Positions 8,142 to 17,015 of a stretch of 33,449 bases of DNA are shown here, piece after piece. The translations under genes and the position numbers were made by a program. Origin of the DNA: Allopontixanthobacter sp041552775 (GTDB lineage Bacteria; Pseudomonadota; Alphaproteobacteria; Sphingomonadales; Sphingomonadaceae); the NCBI GenBank assembly GCA_041552775.1, contig JBFEKH010000019.1:1-33449 (forward strand). Reading direction: 5' to 3'. Each line of letters starts with the position of its first letter. Within the stretch, counting starts at the first letter, position 1. The notes under the pieces are model-generated. The model did no database searches. It was not told the DNA's origin and saw only the letters and a program-made list of their open reading frames with translations.

Positions 8142-8675
8142 ATGTACGACGGTAGTTCTCTCATCGCACGTTCGGTTCTCAAGGGGATATTTCTCGTGAC
8201 TGTTGCAGCAGGCCTTAACGCATGTGCTGTCGCCCCTCTCGCACGAAACAATATTGTGACCTCAACACAGGATGCAGATCGCGCCGCCATTCTCTCGAAT
8301 GGGGAGCGCTGGATTACCTACTATCAAGCAGGAGAGATCGAAAAGATGCGGGATCTCTACGAGGATGATGCCTTGGTTATGCCAAACGGCTCCCCTCTGC
8401 TCCGGGGTTCAGACGAGACCGTCGATTTCTTCGCCCGCAACCGGCGTTCTGGCAATGAAGTGACGTTCCGGTCCGAACCTGAAAATCTGGTGATAGAAGG
8501 TGATCGTGCTTATCTGGTAACCCAATATGCAATGCGGATTAAATCACCGGACGGCAAGTTGACCCACATAAAGGGGCGCGCTTTTCTGGTCTATCGCCGG
8601 GGCACCGATGGAATGTGGCGTCTCTGGCGGGACATGGACAATAGCGCGCCGGATGTCGCGTTGGAGTTTGATTAA
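8142..8675 (+). CDS. Lipoprotein with NTF2-like (SnoaL/DUF4440) domain
   Basis: The 177-residue protein starts at ATG 8142, preceded by AAGAGGAAA. The N-terminus is a lipoprotein signal: a hydrophobic stretch ending GLNAC, with the lipidated Cys at residue 28. The mature domain, NGERWITYYQAGEIEKMRDL then YEDDALVMPNGSPLLRG, matches DUF4440/SnoaL-like cone-shaped folds. These bind or isomerise small hydrophobic molecules, or act as ligand carriers. A periplasmic substrate-binding or lyase role is possible. It is the last gene of its operon, and a terminator hairpin follows the stop immediately. Confidence 0.75.
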   Translation: MYDGSSLIARSVLKGIFLVTVAAGLNACAVAPLARNNIVTSTQDADRAAILSNGERWITYYQAGEIEKMRDLYEDDALVMPNGSPLLRGSDETVDFFARNRRSGNEVTFRSEPENLVIEGDRAYLVTQYAMRIKSPDGKLTHIKGRAFLVYRRGTDGMWRLWRDMDNSAPDVALEFD

Positions 8676-8699
8676 GGCGCCGCTTGGACGGCTCCTTTT
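8676..8699 (+). terminator. Intrinsic terminator after the lipoprotein gene
   Basis: GGCGCCG (8676-8682), a six-base loop, CGGCTCC (8689-8695) with one mismatch, then TTTT (8696-8699), directly after the TAA. This ends the 5674-8675 operon before the convergent SDR gene. Confidence 0.6.
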
Positions 8700-8714
8700 G
8701 CACCATTCTTACGA

Positions 8715-9488
8715 CTAACCCATGTATGCTCCGCCGCTTATATGCAGGATATTTCCGGTCATATACGATGATCCGGGACCGAGCAGAAACAATACAGGTC
8801 CGGTCACGTCTTCGGCGACGGCCAGTCGCGCGAGCGGGATTTTTGTCAAATATTCCTTGATATCAAACCGCAAAGGCGCGTCGGAGTCCACAGTCCGGCC
8901 GCGTCCGCCGCGCAGGAACGGCGTATCAACCGCACCGGGGGACACAAAATTTATCCGCACGTTCGGCGCGACCTCCCTCGCTACGCTTTGTCCCATCGCC
9001 ACCAGTCCAGCCTTCGCTGCAACATAAGGCGCATAACCAGGCTGAGGAATATAGGCCATATCGCTGGTGATTAGAACCACGCTGGCAGCATCTCCATGTT
9101 GAAGAAGCGGCACCAGTGCCCGTAAACACAAGGTCATGAGGCGGAGGTTGCCGGAGATGATCTCGTCGATCGCCTCGACCGGCCATTCTGTGATTGGCAT
9201 TCTCTGTCCGGCGAATCCCGAGGCGATGACCAGTCCGTCTAGTTGTGGCATCACCTTCTTTAGCTGCTCCGCCATCTCGTCGACGGATTTCGCGTTTCTG
9301 CCATCGAAAGAGATACTATGAGCGGCCGGTGAGGGGGCTTCGGTGATGGATTTTTCCAAATCAATCGCTACTACATTACAGTCAGCCGCGACCAGTTTTT
9401 GCACAAGATCACTACCGATTCCGCCGCAGGCCCCGACAACCGCGATATTCGATCCGCGCGGCGGGCTTAGTCCGCTTGAGTCGTTCAT
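8715..9488 (-). CDS. SDR-family oxidoreductase
   Basis: The 257-residue short-chain dehydrogenase carries the cofactor motif GACGGIG (residues 19-25), an Asp after beta-2 (VVAIDLEK) that favours NAD(H), and the catalytic Ser142, Tyr155 and Lys159 (LITSDMAY ... YAPYVAAK). It ends HISGGAYMG, as in classical SDRs of the FabG type. It would interconvert an alcohol and a ketone in the cytoplasm. It is transcribed behind membrane protein copy 3 with a 44-bp gap, in the operon divergent from the TonB receptor. The substrate is unknown. Confidence 0.88.
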   Translation of the reverse strand: MNDSSGLSPPRGSNIAVVGACGGIGSDLVQKLVAADCNVVAIDLEKSITEAPSPAAHSISFDGRNAKSVDEMAEQLKKVMPQLDGLVIASGFAGQRMPITEWPVEAIDEIISGNLRLMTLCLRALVPLLQHGDAASVVLITSDMAYIPQPGYAPYVAAKAGLVAMGQSVAREVAPNVRINFVSPGAVDTPFLRGGRGRTVDSDAPLRFDIKEYLTKIPLARLAVAEDVTGPVLFLLGPGSSYMTGNILHISGGAYMG

Positions 9489-9532
9489 TGATCAGATCTC
9501 CGATGATGCAGATTGCCGATTTTTCAGGCCAT

Positions 9533-10216
9533 TCAAAACGGTTTGATGTTGCCGAGGAACGCTGTTCCCAAAAGTAGCAGGTAAACCACCCATACCCACA
9601 CACGGGTACGATCCATCGTTCGTCGTAAAGGTATTTCCGTTGCGTCCGACGAACCTTCGCTGATGAGCTTGCCGAGCAGCGGGCCTACCGGCTTGAACGC
9701 GACGTCGATCATGATGGCTGCAGCGAAGATCAGTCCGAACATTACGGCTTTTGTAGCCAGCCAATGCGGGGCCAACGGGGCGCCTTCAACCAGAGAAATA
9801 ATGCCAAGCCCGAGATAGAAAATCGTCAAACCAATTTTCAGGACAGATTCGATTTTATTGTCGCGTTTCGCGCGTTCTGTTTGATCGTGAATATGCGCAT
9901 CCCAGACCAGCCAAAGCCAAAACCCGCCTATTATCCATGCCAAACCAACCACCCAGATGGGCAAGTGCCACCAGCCGCCTGCATCGACCATCGTCAATGT
10001 AAGTGGTACCATGAGGGCCCACGCAGAACGCGGGACCATATCGACGTTTACCAGCAGTTGCAGCAAGGCAAGCCTTTGCGGCAAACTCCATTTTTCCCGT
10101 TTGCGAAAATGCTGGCCAAGCATGAAAACCCCGACATCGGCGCCCAGCCAGAGAACAAAAAGCAATAAATGGAGAAAAACCAGTATCTGGTAAAAGCTGA
10201 CGGAAAACTCTGCCAT
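9533..10216 (-). CDS. Integral membrane protein of the four-paralogue family (copy 3)
   Basis: The 227-residue protein starts at ATG 10216; AGGAGGGG lies about 11 bp upstream, and an in-frame TTG ten codons earlier is less likely. It is the most divergent copy but keeps the family marks: FLHLLLFVLWLG (His plus WLG), VDMVPR (D-x3-R), HWLATK (W-x3-K) and a C-terminus GNIKPF. It has about six membrane segments. It is the first gene of a two-gene operon with the SDR and is transcribed away from the TonB receptor; operator 2 lies between them. Confidence 0.7.
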   Translation of the reverse strand: MAEFSVSFYQILVFLHLLLFVLWLGADVGVFMLGQHFRKREKWSLPQRLALLQLLVNVDMVPRSAWALMVPLTLTMVDAGGWWHLPIWVVGLAWIIGGFWLWLVWDAHIHDQTERAKRDNKIESVLKIGLTIFYLGLGIISLVEGAPLAPHWLATKAVMFGLIFAAAIMIDVAFKPVGPLLGKLISEGSSDATEIPLRRTMDRTRVWVWVVYLLLLGTAFLGNIKPF

Positions 10217-10315
10217 TATTGTTCGCCCCTCCTGTGATGCACGCAAGCAACATTGTGCATGTTATTTTTCTTCAAATCTAAAAACCGTCTTGCATAAAAA
10301 TATATATCGTGCAAG

Positions 10316-10344
10316 TTGTCCGGACAAATTATAACAACTATTAA
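10316..10344 (+). promoter_or_regulatory. Operator 2 and putative promoter of the TonB receptor
   Basis: TTGTCCGGACAA at 10316-10327 is a perfect 12-bp palindrome, identical to operators 3, 4 and 5. TTGTCC could double as a -35 box, with TATTAA (10339-10344) as the -10 at 17-bp spacing. The start codon follows at 10360, so the leader would be very short; a promoter further upstream is also possible. The same site could control the divergent membrane protein/SDR operon. Confidence 0.7.
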
Positions 10345-10359
10345 TCGAAAGCGGGATTT

Positions 10360-12882
10360 ATGGAACGGAACAAATGGATGAGCGGGGCGGCACTGATCGC
10401 CTTCACTGCTGCTGCATGCCCAGCATATGCGGCAGAAAATGCATCGGCAGACGATGTGGCCCAAGAGCAGAGTTCGGATCAGCAGGACGCGCAGGGAGGC
10501 GGCTTAAACGTCATTGTTGTTACGGCCCAGCGACGTCAGGAAAGCGTCCAGGACGTACCCATCTCGATCAGCGCATTCGATTCAGGCGAGCTGGAACGGC
10601 GGGGCGTAACCAACGCTCTCGAAGTTTCCCAATTCGTTCCCAATCTGGTCGGCATAAACAACACCGGCCTGGGCAGTGCCAACGCTTATTATCTGCGCGG
10701 ACTTGGCAACACAGAGACCATTCCAACGTTTGACCCGCCTATTGGTACCTATGTTGATGATATTTACCTGAGTCGCCAGAACGCCAACAACCTCTCCTTC
10801 TTTGACGTCGCGCGGATCGAAGTGTTGCGCGGACCCCAAGGCACTTTATTTGGGCGCAATACGACGGGCGGCGCGGTTTCCGTGTTTCTTGCCGAACCGG
10901 ACTTTGAATTCGGCGGCAGCGCGGAAGTGGGTTACGGATCCTATGGACTTTACACCGGCCGTGCCTCGATCGATATCCCGCTCGCCGATAGTTTTGCTGT
11001 CAAAGTTTCTGGCTATTACCAGAACGACAAGGGCTATGCGTTCAATACCACCACTGGTGAACGCGCCAACGAAAATGATGGCTGGGGAGTGCGCCTGGGT
11101 TTACGGGGAGAATTATCAGAAAATGCGCGCTGGACGGGATCCTATATCCACACTCTTTCGGAGGGCGCCAACATCCTGAACTTCGATTGCGACCCGGCTA
11201 ACACCGCTAATTGTGATGGACGATTCGTGACCACGGGTCATCGTCGGAATAGCAATTTTGGCGGCCGCTTCACTGGCAAAAAGGACAACTTCGGATACGG
11301 CAACAAGACCTCGATGGACTTTCTGTCATCGAACCTAGAGTTGGGCAGTGATAATTTTACCGTCAATATCATCACCGGCTATGTCTATACTGCGCAGGAT
11401 TATGCACTTGATTTTGCCGACGGCCGCGGACTCCCAAGTATCTCGAATCCGGTGCCTCCGGTTCTCGGCTATACGCTGGGCGGCTTTACCATCGCGAATG
11501 AGGGCGCATTTTCGCAGTTTTCGCAGGAGGTAAAGTTCAACGCTTCATTGGGCGATGGTTTGGTCGATCTGGTCGGCGGCGTCTATTATTTTGAGGAAGA
11601 TAACTTCAGCGACTTTGGTGATTTATTTACCATCAGCCTGCCATTCGCGCCACCGCCGAATGGGTTTCCCCTAATTCTTGCCGACCGAACCTTGCGTAAT
11701 TCGACGAAAGCATATGCGGGGTTTCTGCAGGGAGATATCAATGTCACCGACCAGATAAAACTGACGGCAGGTATTCGATATACTGATGAAACCAAGCGGT
11801 TTTCCATTCGTGACAATCGGGCAAGCTGCAATGACGGAACGCTGGAAGCGACCTGCCTTAGCGATCCCAATCTTGTCGCTGCCAACGGCACGGTAATTCC
11901 GCGCCAGCAGCAGATCAAGATTTGGACACCCCGTTTTGCGATAAACTATCAAGCAAACAACGACTTGCTCTTTTACGCCTCAGCTACCCGAGGATTCAAA
12001 TCGGGTGGCTGGAACGCGCGAGGCACAACGGCAAGCGAACTTTTGCCCTTTGATGCGGAAAAAGCCTGGAGCTACGAAGCCGGCATAAAATCCGAATTGC
12101 TGGATCGTCGCCTTCGGGTCAATCTGTCCGCCTACCTGCTCGACGTCAGTGATCTGCAGACCCCGTCTGCCTTCACGCGCGCGAACGGATCTATCGCCTT
12201 TATCACACGGAATTTTGCAGATTATGAGAACAAAGGCATCGAACTGGAGATAAATGCAGTTCCGGTTGAAGGTCTGAATATTTTCGTCGCCGCCGGCTAT
12301 CAGGATGACAAGTATAAACTCGACGCCAATTCACCTATGTTCGATGAATTCGGCATACAATCTGTGGTTAGTCAGATAGCGGTGTGCCAGGCTCAGCTTG
12401 CCGCTGGCTTGGTGCCAGGAGGCGGGGGTACTGAAGCTAGTAGCTGCGGGGTCGGGATCGTCGCCGAGGATGGAAACGTGGCAACGCCAGTCCGCTCGCC
12501 AAAATTCAATGTCTCCATGGGTGCCAGTTATAACGCAGAGCTCGGTAACGGCCTCTCGTTAACGCCCGCTATCAATGCCAACTGGCGAGACAAAAGCGAA
12601 GTCGGAACCAGCAACTTCTCAATTTTCTCCGGCCCTGTAACCAGTTCCACTGGATCCACCTTCCCTGCCAACCCGTTTTCCGGCAACTACATCAGTGGAT
12701 CTTTTAGCGATTCCCGCTGGATCGTGAATGGAACACTGACGTTGCGTAGTGATACAGGATGGTCGCTGACGGCTGAATGCCGCAACTGTTTTGATGAAGA
12801 ATCGATTGAGTCTTCACTCGCCAACTACAGCTACCTCAATCCACCAAGGACATGGCTGGTCAAGGGCAGGTTTGAATTCTAG
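10360..12882 (+). CDS. TonB-dependent outer membrane receptor
   Basis: The 840-residue receptor has a signal peptide (hydrophobic core, cleavage near AYA-AE), a TonB-box-like VIVVTAQRRQE (about residues 52-62) and a plug domain with DVPISISAFDSGELERRGV and RIEVLRGPQGTLFGRNTTGG. A 22-strand barrel follows, ending in ...VKGRFEF with the C-terminal Phe typical of outer membrane barrels. It resembles the large sphingomonad receptor family for organic nutrients rather than a siderophore receptor, although the two are hard to separate by eye. It is followed after 81 bp by an MFS carrier, together forming an import route across both membranes. Operator 2 controls the promoter. Confidence 0.92.
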   Translation: MERNKWMSGAALIAFTAAACPAYAAENASADDVAQEQSSDQQDAQGGGLNVIVVTAQRRQESVQDVPISISAFDSGELERRGVTNALEVSQFVPNLVGINNTGLGSANAYYLRGLGNTETIPTFDPPIGTYVDDIYLSRQNANNLSFFDVARIEVLRGPQGTLFGRNTTGGAVSVFLAEPDFEFGGSAEVGYGSYGLYTGRASIDIPLADSFAVKVSGYYQNDKGYAFNTTTGERANENDGWGVRLGLRGELSENARWTGSYIHTLSEGANILNFDCDPANTANCDGRFVTTGHRRNSNFGGRFTGKKDNFGYGNKTSMDFLSSNLELGSDNFTVNIITGYVYTAQDYALDFADGRGLPSISNPVPPVLGYTLGGFTIANEGAFSQFSQEVKFNASLGDGLVDLVGGVYYFEEDNFSDFGDLFTISLPFAPPPNGFPLILADRTLRNSTKAYAGFLQGDINVTDQIKLTAGIRYTDETKRFSIRDNRASCNDGTLEATCLSDPNLVAANGTVIPRQQQIKIWTPRFAINYQANNDLLFYASATRGFKSGGWNARGTTASELLPFDAEKAWSYEAGIKSELLDRRLRVNLSAYLLDVSDLQTPSAFTRANGSIAFITRNFADYENKGIELEINAVPVEGLNIFVAAGYQDDKYKLDANSPMFDEFGIQSVVSQIAVCQAQLAAGLVPGGGGTEASSCGVGIVAEDGNVATPVRSPKFNVSMGASYNAELGNGLSLTPAINANWRDKSEVGTSNFSIFSGPVTSSTGSTFPANPFSGNYISGSFSDSRWIVNGTLTLRSDTGWSLTAECRNCFDEESIESSLANYSYLNPPRTWLVKGRFEF

Positions 12883-12963
12883 AAGTAATAGATGGAGCGG
12901 TCGGATGATCAATATATTCGGCCGCTTCTTTCTTTTAAGTGTCACATTGGAAACGATAGGAAA

Positions 12964-14268
12964 ATGACGGCGCCCGTAGACCAATCCGCCGACGGCGCCC
13001 CGGGAGAGTTTTCGCTTGGATGGACAGTTTTGCTCGCCGCCTTGTTGGGCGTGACTTGCGGGGCCTCTCCCATTCCTTTCAATCTCATAGCTTTTACCGT
13101 CGAGCCACTGAGCGCCGAATTTGGCTGGTCGCGCACGGAGATCATATTCCCTGCGACAATATATGGTTTGATAGCTTCCTTTCTCGCCCCGTTGTTCGGC
13201 TGGATGGCCGATCGGTACGGTGTCAGACCTGTTGCCTTGTGGTCGTTATTCGCATTTGGTATCGCGCTGGCGGCTATTGCACTGACCCCGACAAGCAATG
13301 ATCAGACGACTTTATACACTTATTACGGTCTCTGGATCATTGTCGGCCTTGTTGGCATCGGCTCGACACCTGTGACGTGGAGCCGGGCAATAAACTTGTG
13401 GTTTTTCAAGCATAGAGGGTTGGCTCTCGGCATCATGCTGCTCGGTACGAGCATCGCAGCTCTCATTGTCCCGAAGATCGCCGTTTGGGCAATCGCCGAA
13501 TATGGCTGGCGCAATATGTTTGCGATAATGGCGCTCCTCCCGTTACTGGTTGCCTTGCCAGTCGCTTATTTTCTTTTTCGTGAACCGACACCGGCCGAGC
13601 GTCCCAGTGCAATTGGTGATGCCGACGGAAAATTAACCGGCATGACACTGTCCCAGATAGTCAGAGGTTACCGATTCCACATCATGTGGGTATCGATCGC
13701 CATTGTGGCGGGCTGTTACGCTGGCGCATTTATCAACATGCCGTCAATCCTCGCCGACAAGGGCTTGAGCGCTCAAACCGCGGCAAGCGTGATGGGCGTC
13801 CTTGGCATCGGAATTTTGGTCGGGCGTTTGCTTACGGGCTTATTGCTCGATCGTTTCTGGCAGGGTTTCGTCGCTTTCCCGTTACTGTGTTTACCGGCGA
13901 TTACATGCGTGATTCTGCTTGGCGCTGATGTCAGTTTCATGATGGCAGCGGTCGCAGCGTTTTTCCTGGGTTTTGCCGCTGGCGCCGAATCGGATCTTAT
14001 CGCTTATCTTGCCGGTCGATATTTCGGTATGTTGCATTATGGGAAAATATACGGATCGCTCTATATGCCTTTCGGCATTGCATCAGCGTTATCTTCGATC
14101 CTCTACGCCTATGTGCGCGATGTCACCGGAAGCTACGACGCCATATTAATTGTCGCTTTCTTCGGATTCATCATCGGCGGGGCATTGCTGCTTTTGCTTG
14201 GGCGCTACCCCGATAATTTTGACGCGGCACCCGAACCAAAATTGGATGCGATTCCCTCATTAGCGTGA
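12964..14268 (+). CDS. MFS transporter, copy 1
   Basis: The 434-residue protein has 12 predicted membrane segments. The start at ATG 12964 is preferred over ATG 12892 because it follows AGGAAA and gives an N-terminus matching the paralogue at 31738-33030. Both begin with a short polar tail then GWT(V/I)LFA-like, GV-x-CGASP(I/L)P. The MFS A-motif GWMADRYGVRPVAL follows segment 2. The two transporters are near-identical in many stretches (GIGSTPV-x-WSRAINLWF, RFWQGFVAFPLLCLPA, FAAGAESDLIAYL), so they probably carry related compounds. They resemble oxalate/formate or monocarboxylate-type MFS carriers, hence an organic acid substrate is likely. Confidence 0.88.
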   Translation: MTAPVDQSADGAPGEFSLGWTVLLAALLGVTCGASPIPFNLIAFTVEPLSAEFGWSRTEIIFPATIYGLIASFLAPLFGWMADRYGVRPVALWSLFAFGIALAAIALTPTSNDQTTLYTYYGLWIIVGLVGIGSTPVTWSRAINLWFFKHRGLALGIMLLGTSIAALIVPKIAVWAIAEYGWRNMFAIMALLPLLVALPVAYFLFREPTPAERPSAIGDADGKLTGMTLSQIVRGYRFHIMWVSIAIVAGCYAGAFINMPSILADKGLSAQTAASVMGVLGIGILVGRLLTGLLLDRFWQGFVAFPLLCLPAITCVILLGADVSFMMAAVAAFFLGFAAGAESDLIAYLAGRYFGMLHYGKIYGSLYMPFGIASALSSILYAYVRDVTGSYDAILIVAFFGFIIGGALLLLLGRYPDNFDAAPEPKLDAIPSLA

Positions 14269-14423
14269 AACCACAGGCCAATGACCGCGGCGACGAAGCC
14301 CTGAATCCAGTCTCGCTGATCTGCTGAATCGACATACAGAGGCGTTCTTTGAACCCTGCTTGGTCTAATGTGCCTCGATTGGGTCAGGTGGATTTCACAC
14401 AGCGGACCGCTTTCGTCGACCGA
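14269..14423. other. Convergent intergenic region, nothing recognised
   Basis: The 155 bp between the convergent MFS and cytochrome c genes contain no convincing frame, hairpin terminator or repeat that I can see. Confidence 0.4.
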
Positions 14424-14876
14424 TCAATCTTTCAAGCTATCGAGGAAAGCAATCACTTCCGCCCTTTGTTCGTCATTACGCAGTCCGGCATAAGCCATCT
14501 TTGTGCCGGGGACGGTTTTCATCGGTTCTTTCAGATAGATATCCAAGGTCGCATTATCCCAAGTCAGTCCGGATGATTTCATCGCGGGCGAATAAGCAAA
14601 ACCAGCGTGCTGCGCGGCCGGTTTCCCAGCGACTCCCCAAAGATTGGGACCTATGCCATTGCGACCATCTTTTTCTACAGTGTGGCAGGTGCGGCATTGT
14701 GCAAATCCGGCAGGTGGCGTCGCTGCCGTTTCCGTTGCTTCGACCGAAGCAGTTCCGGTTTCAGCGCTTTCGGTTTGTATAGCATCCGCATCACGTTGTT
14801 CCGGTGCGCTGGCTGTTTCGGACCCACACGCAGCAAGCAAAAGTATCGGGGTGGCGGATAGTAAAATCAATTTCAT
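14424..14876 (-). CDS. Class I cytochrome c lipoprotein
   Basis: The 150-residue protein starts at ATG 14876; AAGGGA lies seven bases upstream, and another ATG lies two codons before it. The signal peptide ends LLLAAC, with Cys17 lipidated, so the protein is anchored in the periplasm. An Ala/Thr/Glu-rich linker (20-56) leads to a single heme site CRTCH (61-65) and the axial Met in GTKMAY (Met127). This is a c550/c2-type carrier. It is the last gene after CaiB, 35 bp downstream, in an operon otherwise made of CoA/hydratase enzymes. It may accept electrons from the island's flavin dehydrogenases through the membrane protein family (inference). Confidence 0.88.
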   Translation of the reverse strand: MKLILLSATPILLLAACGSETASAPEQRDADAIQTESAETGTASVEATETAATPPAGFAQCRTCHTVEKDGRNGIGPNLWGVAGKPAAQHAGFAYSPAMKSSGLTWDNATLDIYLKEPMKTVPGTKMAYAGLRNDEQRAEVIAFLDSLKD

Positions 14877-14910
14877 TGTCATTTCCCTTTTTACAGTTCT
14901 GCTCTGCGGA

Positions 14911-16086
14911 TCATCCCACTGTGGCAGTGGAAAGCAACTCTTCGATATTTGCTTCATTATACCCTAATGCCGCAAGTGTTTCATGCACATCTGCGCCTGC
15001 CTCCGGCATGGTAAAGCTGCTCGACGGACGTTTTCCGCCCATGGCTATTGGCAATGTGGGTAATTTTGTTTTGGTGCCATCGGTCAAAATTGTCTCTTCC
15101 AGGCCATCCCCGCTGTTGAGATGCGGGTCATCAAACATATCCTCGGGGCGGGCGATCGGCGCGAACGGGAGGCCGGTGCCCTCGAGTTTTTCGATCAACT
15201 CATCTCGTGTAAAGCCGCTTATCAATTCCCGGATTTGCGGCATGATTCGATCACGCGCGGCGACGCGATTGTTATTTTCGCGAATACTCTCGTCTGCCCA
15301 AAGGTCATCGAGACCGAAGAGTTTGCAGAATTTCTCCCACAGCGCATCAGTGACCACACCGATGAAGATCGGATCATCCCTGGTCTGGAAAACGTCGTAA
15401 ATTGCCCATGCGGATATGCGGGCGGGCATCGGGTCGGCGGCTTTGCCGGTAACCGCCATTTGCGCCATATGTTGACCGACCAGATAGACGGTGGTCTCGA
15501 AGAGAGAGCTTTGCACCATTTGACCCTTGCCGGTGCGGTGACGTTCCTCGACCGCTGCAAGAATCGCGATCACCCCGAACATGCCGCCCGTGACGTCGAT
15601 TACACTGGAGCCGGCGCGTAAAGGCTGGCCCGGAGGGCCGGTCATATAGGCAAGGCCGCCCATCATCTGCGCGACTTCATCAAGCGCCGTCCGGTTCTCG
15701 TACGGCCCCGGCAAAAAGCCTTTTTCCGAACAGTAGATCAGTCTCTCGTTGGTCTCCGATAATTGGTCATAACCCAGCCCCAACCGCTCCAGCGCACCGG
15801 GCCTGAAATTCTCGACGAGTATGTCTGCGCCATCCGCCAGCTTTCTTGCAATCTCCAGCCCCTTCTCGCTTTTCAGGTTGAGGCAGATGCTCTTTTTGTG
15901 CCGGTTGTACATCGGGAAATAGCCGGATCCGGAGCCCACCAGATTGCGCGTACGGTCGCCGCCCATCGGTTCGACACGGACGACTTCTGCGCCCAGCGAG
16001 GCAAGGATCGAGCCAACCGCCGGGCCCATCACCATATGAGTGAATTCGACGACCTTCAGGCCGGCCAGAGGCGTTGGTCCCCTCAT
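14911..16086 (-). CDS. CaiB/BaiF-type (family III) CoA transferase
   Basis: The 391-residue protein starts with PLAGLKVVEFTHMVMGPAVG, then LGAEVVRVEPMGGDRTR and NRHKKSICLNLKSEKG, all class III CoA-transferase signatures. The catalytic Asp is probably Asp136 (TALDEVAQ), followed by a GG-loop (MMGGLAYMTGPPGQP). The family moves CoA between carboxylic acids. Its ATG overlaps the stop of the lyase gene (ATGA), so the two are translationally coupled. With the LeuCD-type hydratase upstream, the likely acceptor is a hydroxy-diacid whose CoA ester the lyase then cleaves, as in citramalyl-CoA routes. Confidence 0.88.
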   Translation of the reverse strand: MRGPTPLAGLKVVEFTHMVMGPAVGSILASLGAEVVRVEPMGGDRTRNLVGSGSGYFPMYNRHKKSICLNLKSEKGLEIARKLADGADILVENFRPGALERLGLGYDQLSETNERLIYCSEKGFLPGPYENRTALDEVAQMMGGLAYMTGPPGQPLRAGSSVIDVTGGMFGVIAILAAVEERHRTGKGQMVQSSLFETTVYLVGQHMAQMAVTGKAADPMPARISAWAIYDVFQTRDDPIFIGVVTDALWEKFCKLFGLDDLWADESIRENNNRVAARDRIMPQIRELISGFTRDELIEKLEGTGLPFAPIARPEDMFDDPHLNSGDGLEETILTDGTKTKLPTLPIAMGGKRPSSSFTMPEAGADVHETLAALGYNEANIEELLSTATVG

Positions 16087-17015
16087 GCTGCTGCCCTCTC
16101 AAATCCGAGTGGCAATCCGGCTTCAGGGGTGAATCCGTACAGTGGTTCGCCGGGCAAGGCTTCCGCGACAATATCACGAACCTTCAAGAGCTTTTCCAGA
16201 TCGATGCCGGTATCAATGCCCATTGCCTCCAGCATGAACACCAGATCTTCGGTGACGATATTGCCCGATGCTCCCGGTGCAAAAGGGCAACCGCCAAGCC
16301 CGCCAAGCGAGCTGTCAAAAGTGGTTATGCCTTCTGCCAGGCCTGCCATCACATTGGCCAGACCCAGGCCGCGGGTATTGTGAAGGTGCAGGGTATTGAG
16401 CTTGTCACTACCGATCGCGGACTTCACTTTACGCACCAGTCGCGTGACCTGCGCGGGATTGGCATAGCCCGTGGTATCGGACAGCCCGACTTCGGCGACA
16501 CCTGCTTCCATCGCTGCTACGGCGAGCCTGACGATCTGATCATCGGAAACCGGCCCCTCCATCGTGCAGCCAAATGCCGTCGAAAGCCCGACCTCGAAAT
16601 GCGGACGCTGGTCCTCGGGTTGTTGGGCCACCAGATCGGCAATCGCCTTGATCTCCGCGATCATCGACGGATGGTCTTTGCGGACATTGTTGATGGAATG
16701 GGTTTCCGACATAGAAAACGGGATAGACATTTTATCAACGCCCGCTTTGATAGCATTTTCCGCGCCTCGCAAATTGGGGATGAGTGCGACGACATCGAGG
16801 TTCGGAATGGTTTTGGAAAAGGCAACAATCTCTGCGGTGTCCGCCATTTGCGGCAGCAGCTTGGGCGGCACAAAGCTGCCGACTTCGATCTCGCTGACAC
16901 CCGCTTCCGCTTCCGCTTTGATCCACGCCTTCTTGGCTTCGGTGGGCATAACCCGGTCAACGCTTTGCAGGCCGTCCCGTGGTCCTACTTCGCTGATCTG
17001 AACGGATCGAGTCAT
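16083..17015 (-). CDS. HMG-CoA lyase-family enzyme (acyl-CoA C-C lyase)
   Basis: The 310-residue TIM barrel keeps every HMG-CoA-lyase catalytic element: Arg13-Asp14 (GPRDGLQ), His210 and His212 (LHLHNTRG) and the flexible loop Cys243 (GGLGGCPFAPGASGN). The family splits 3-hydroxy-3-methylglutaryl-CoA or relatives such as citramalyl-CoA into a keto product and an acyl-CoA. The start at ATG 17015 has AGGAGC six bases upstream and overlaps the leuD stop (ATGA). Sitting between a LeuCD-type hydratase and a CaiB CoA transferase, it more likely cleaves an alkyl-malyl-CoA-type intermediate than leucine-derived HMG-CoA; no other leucine degradation genes are present. Confidence 0.88.
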   Translation of the reverse strand: MTRSVQISEVGPRDGLQSVDRVMPTEAKKAWIKAEAEAGVSEIEVGSFVPPKLLPQMADTAEIVAFSKTIPNLDVVALIPNLRGAENAIKAGVDKMSIPFSMSETHSINNVRKDHPSMIAEIKAIADLVAQQPEDQRPHFEVGLSTAFGCTMEGPVSDDQIVRLAVAAMEAGVAEVGLSDTTGYANPAQVTRLVRKVKSAIGSDKLNTLHLHNTRGLGLANVMAGLAEGITTFDSSLGGLGGCPFAPGASGNIVTEDLVFMLEAMGIDTGIDLEKLLKVRDIVAEALPGEPLYGFTPEAGLPLGFERAAA

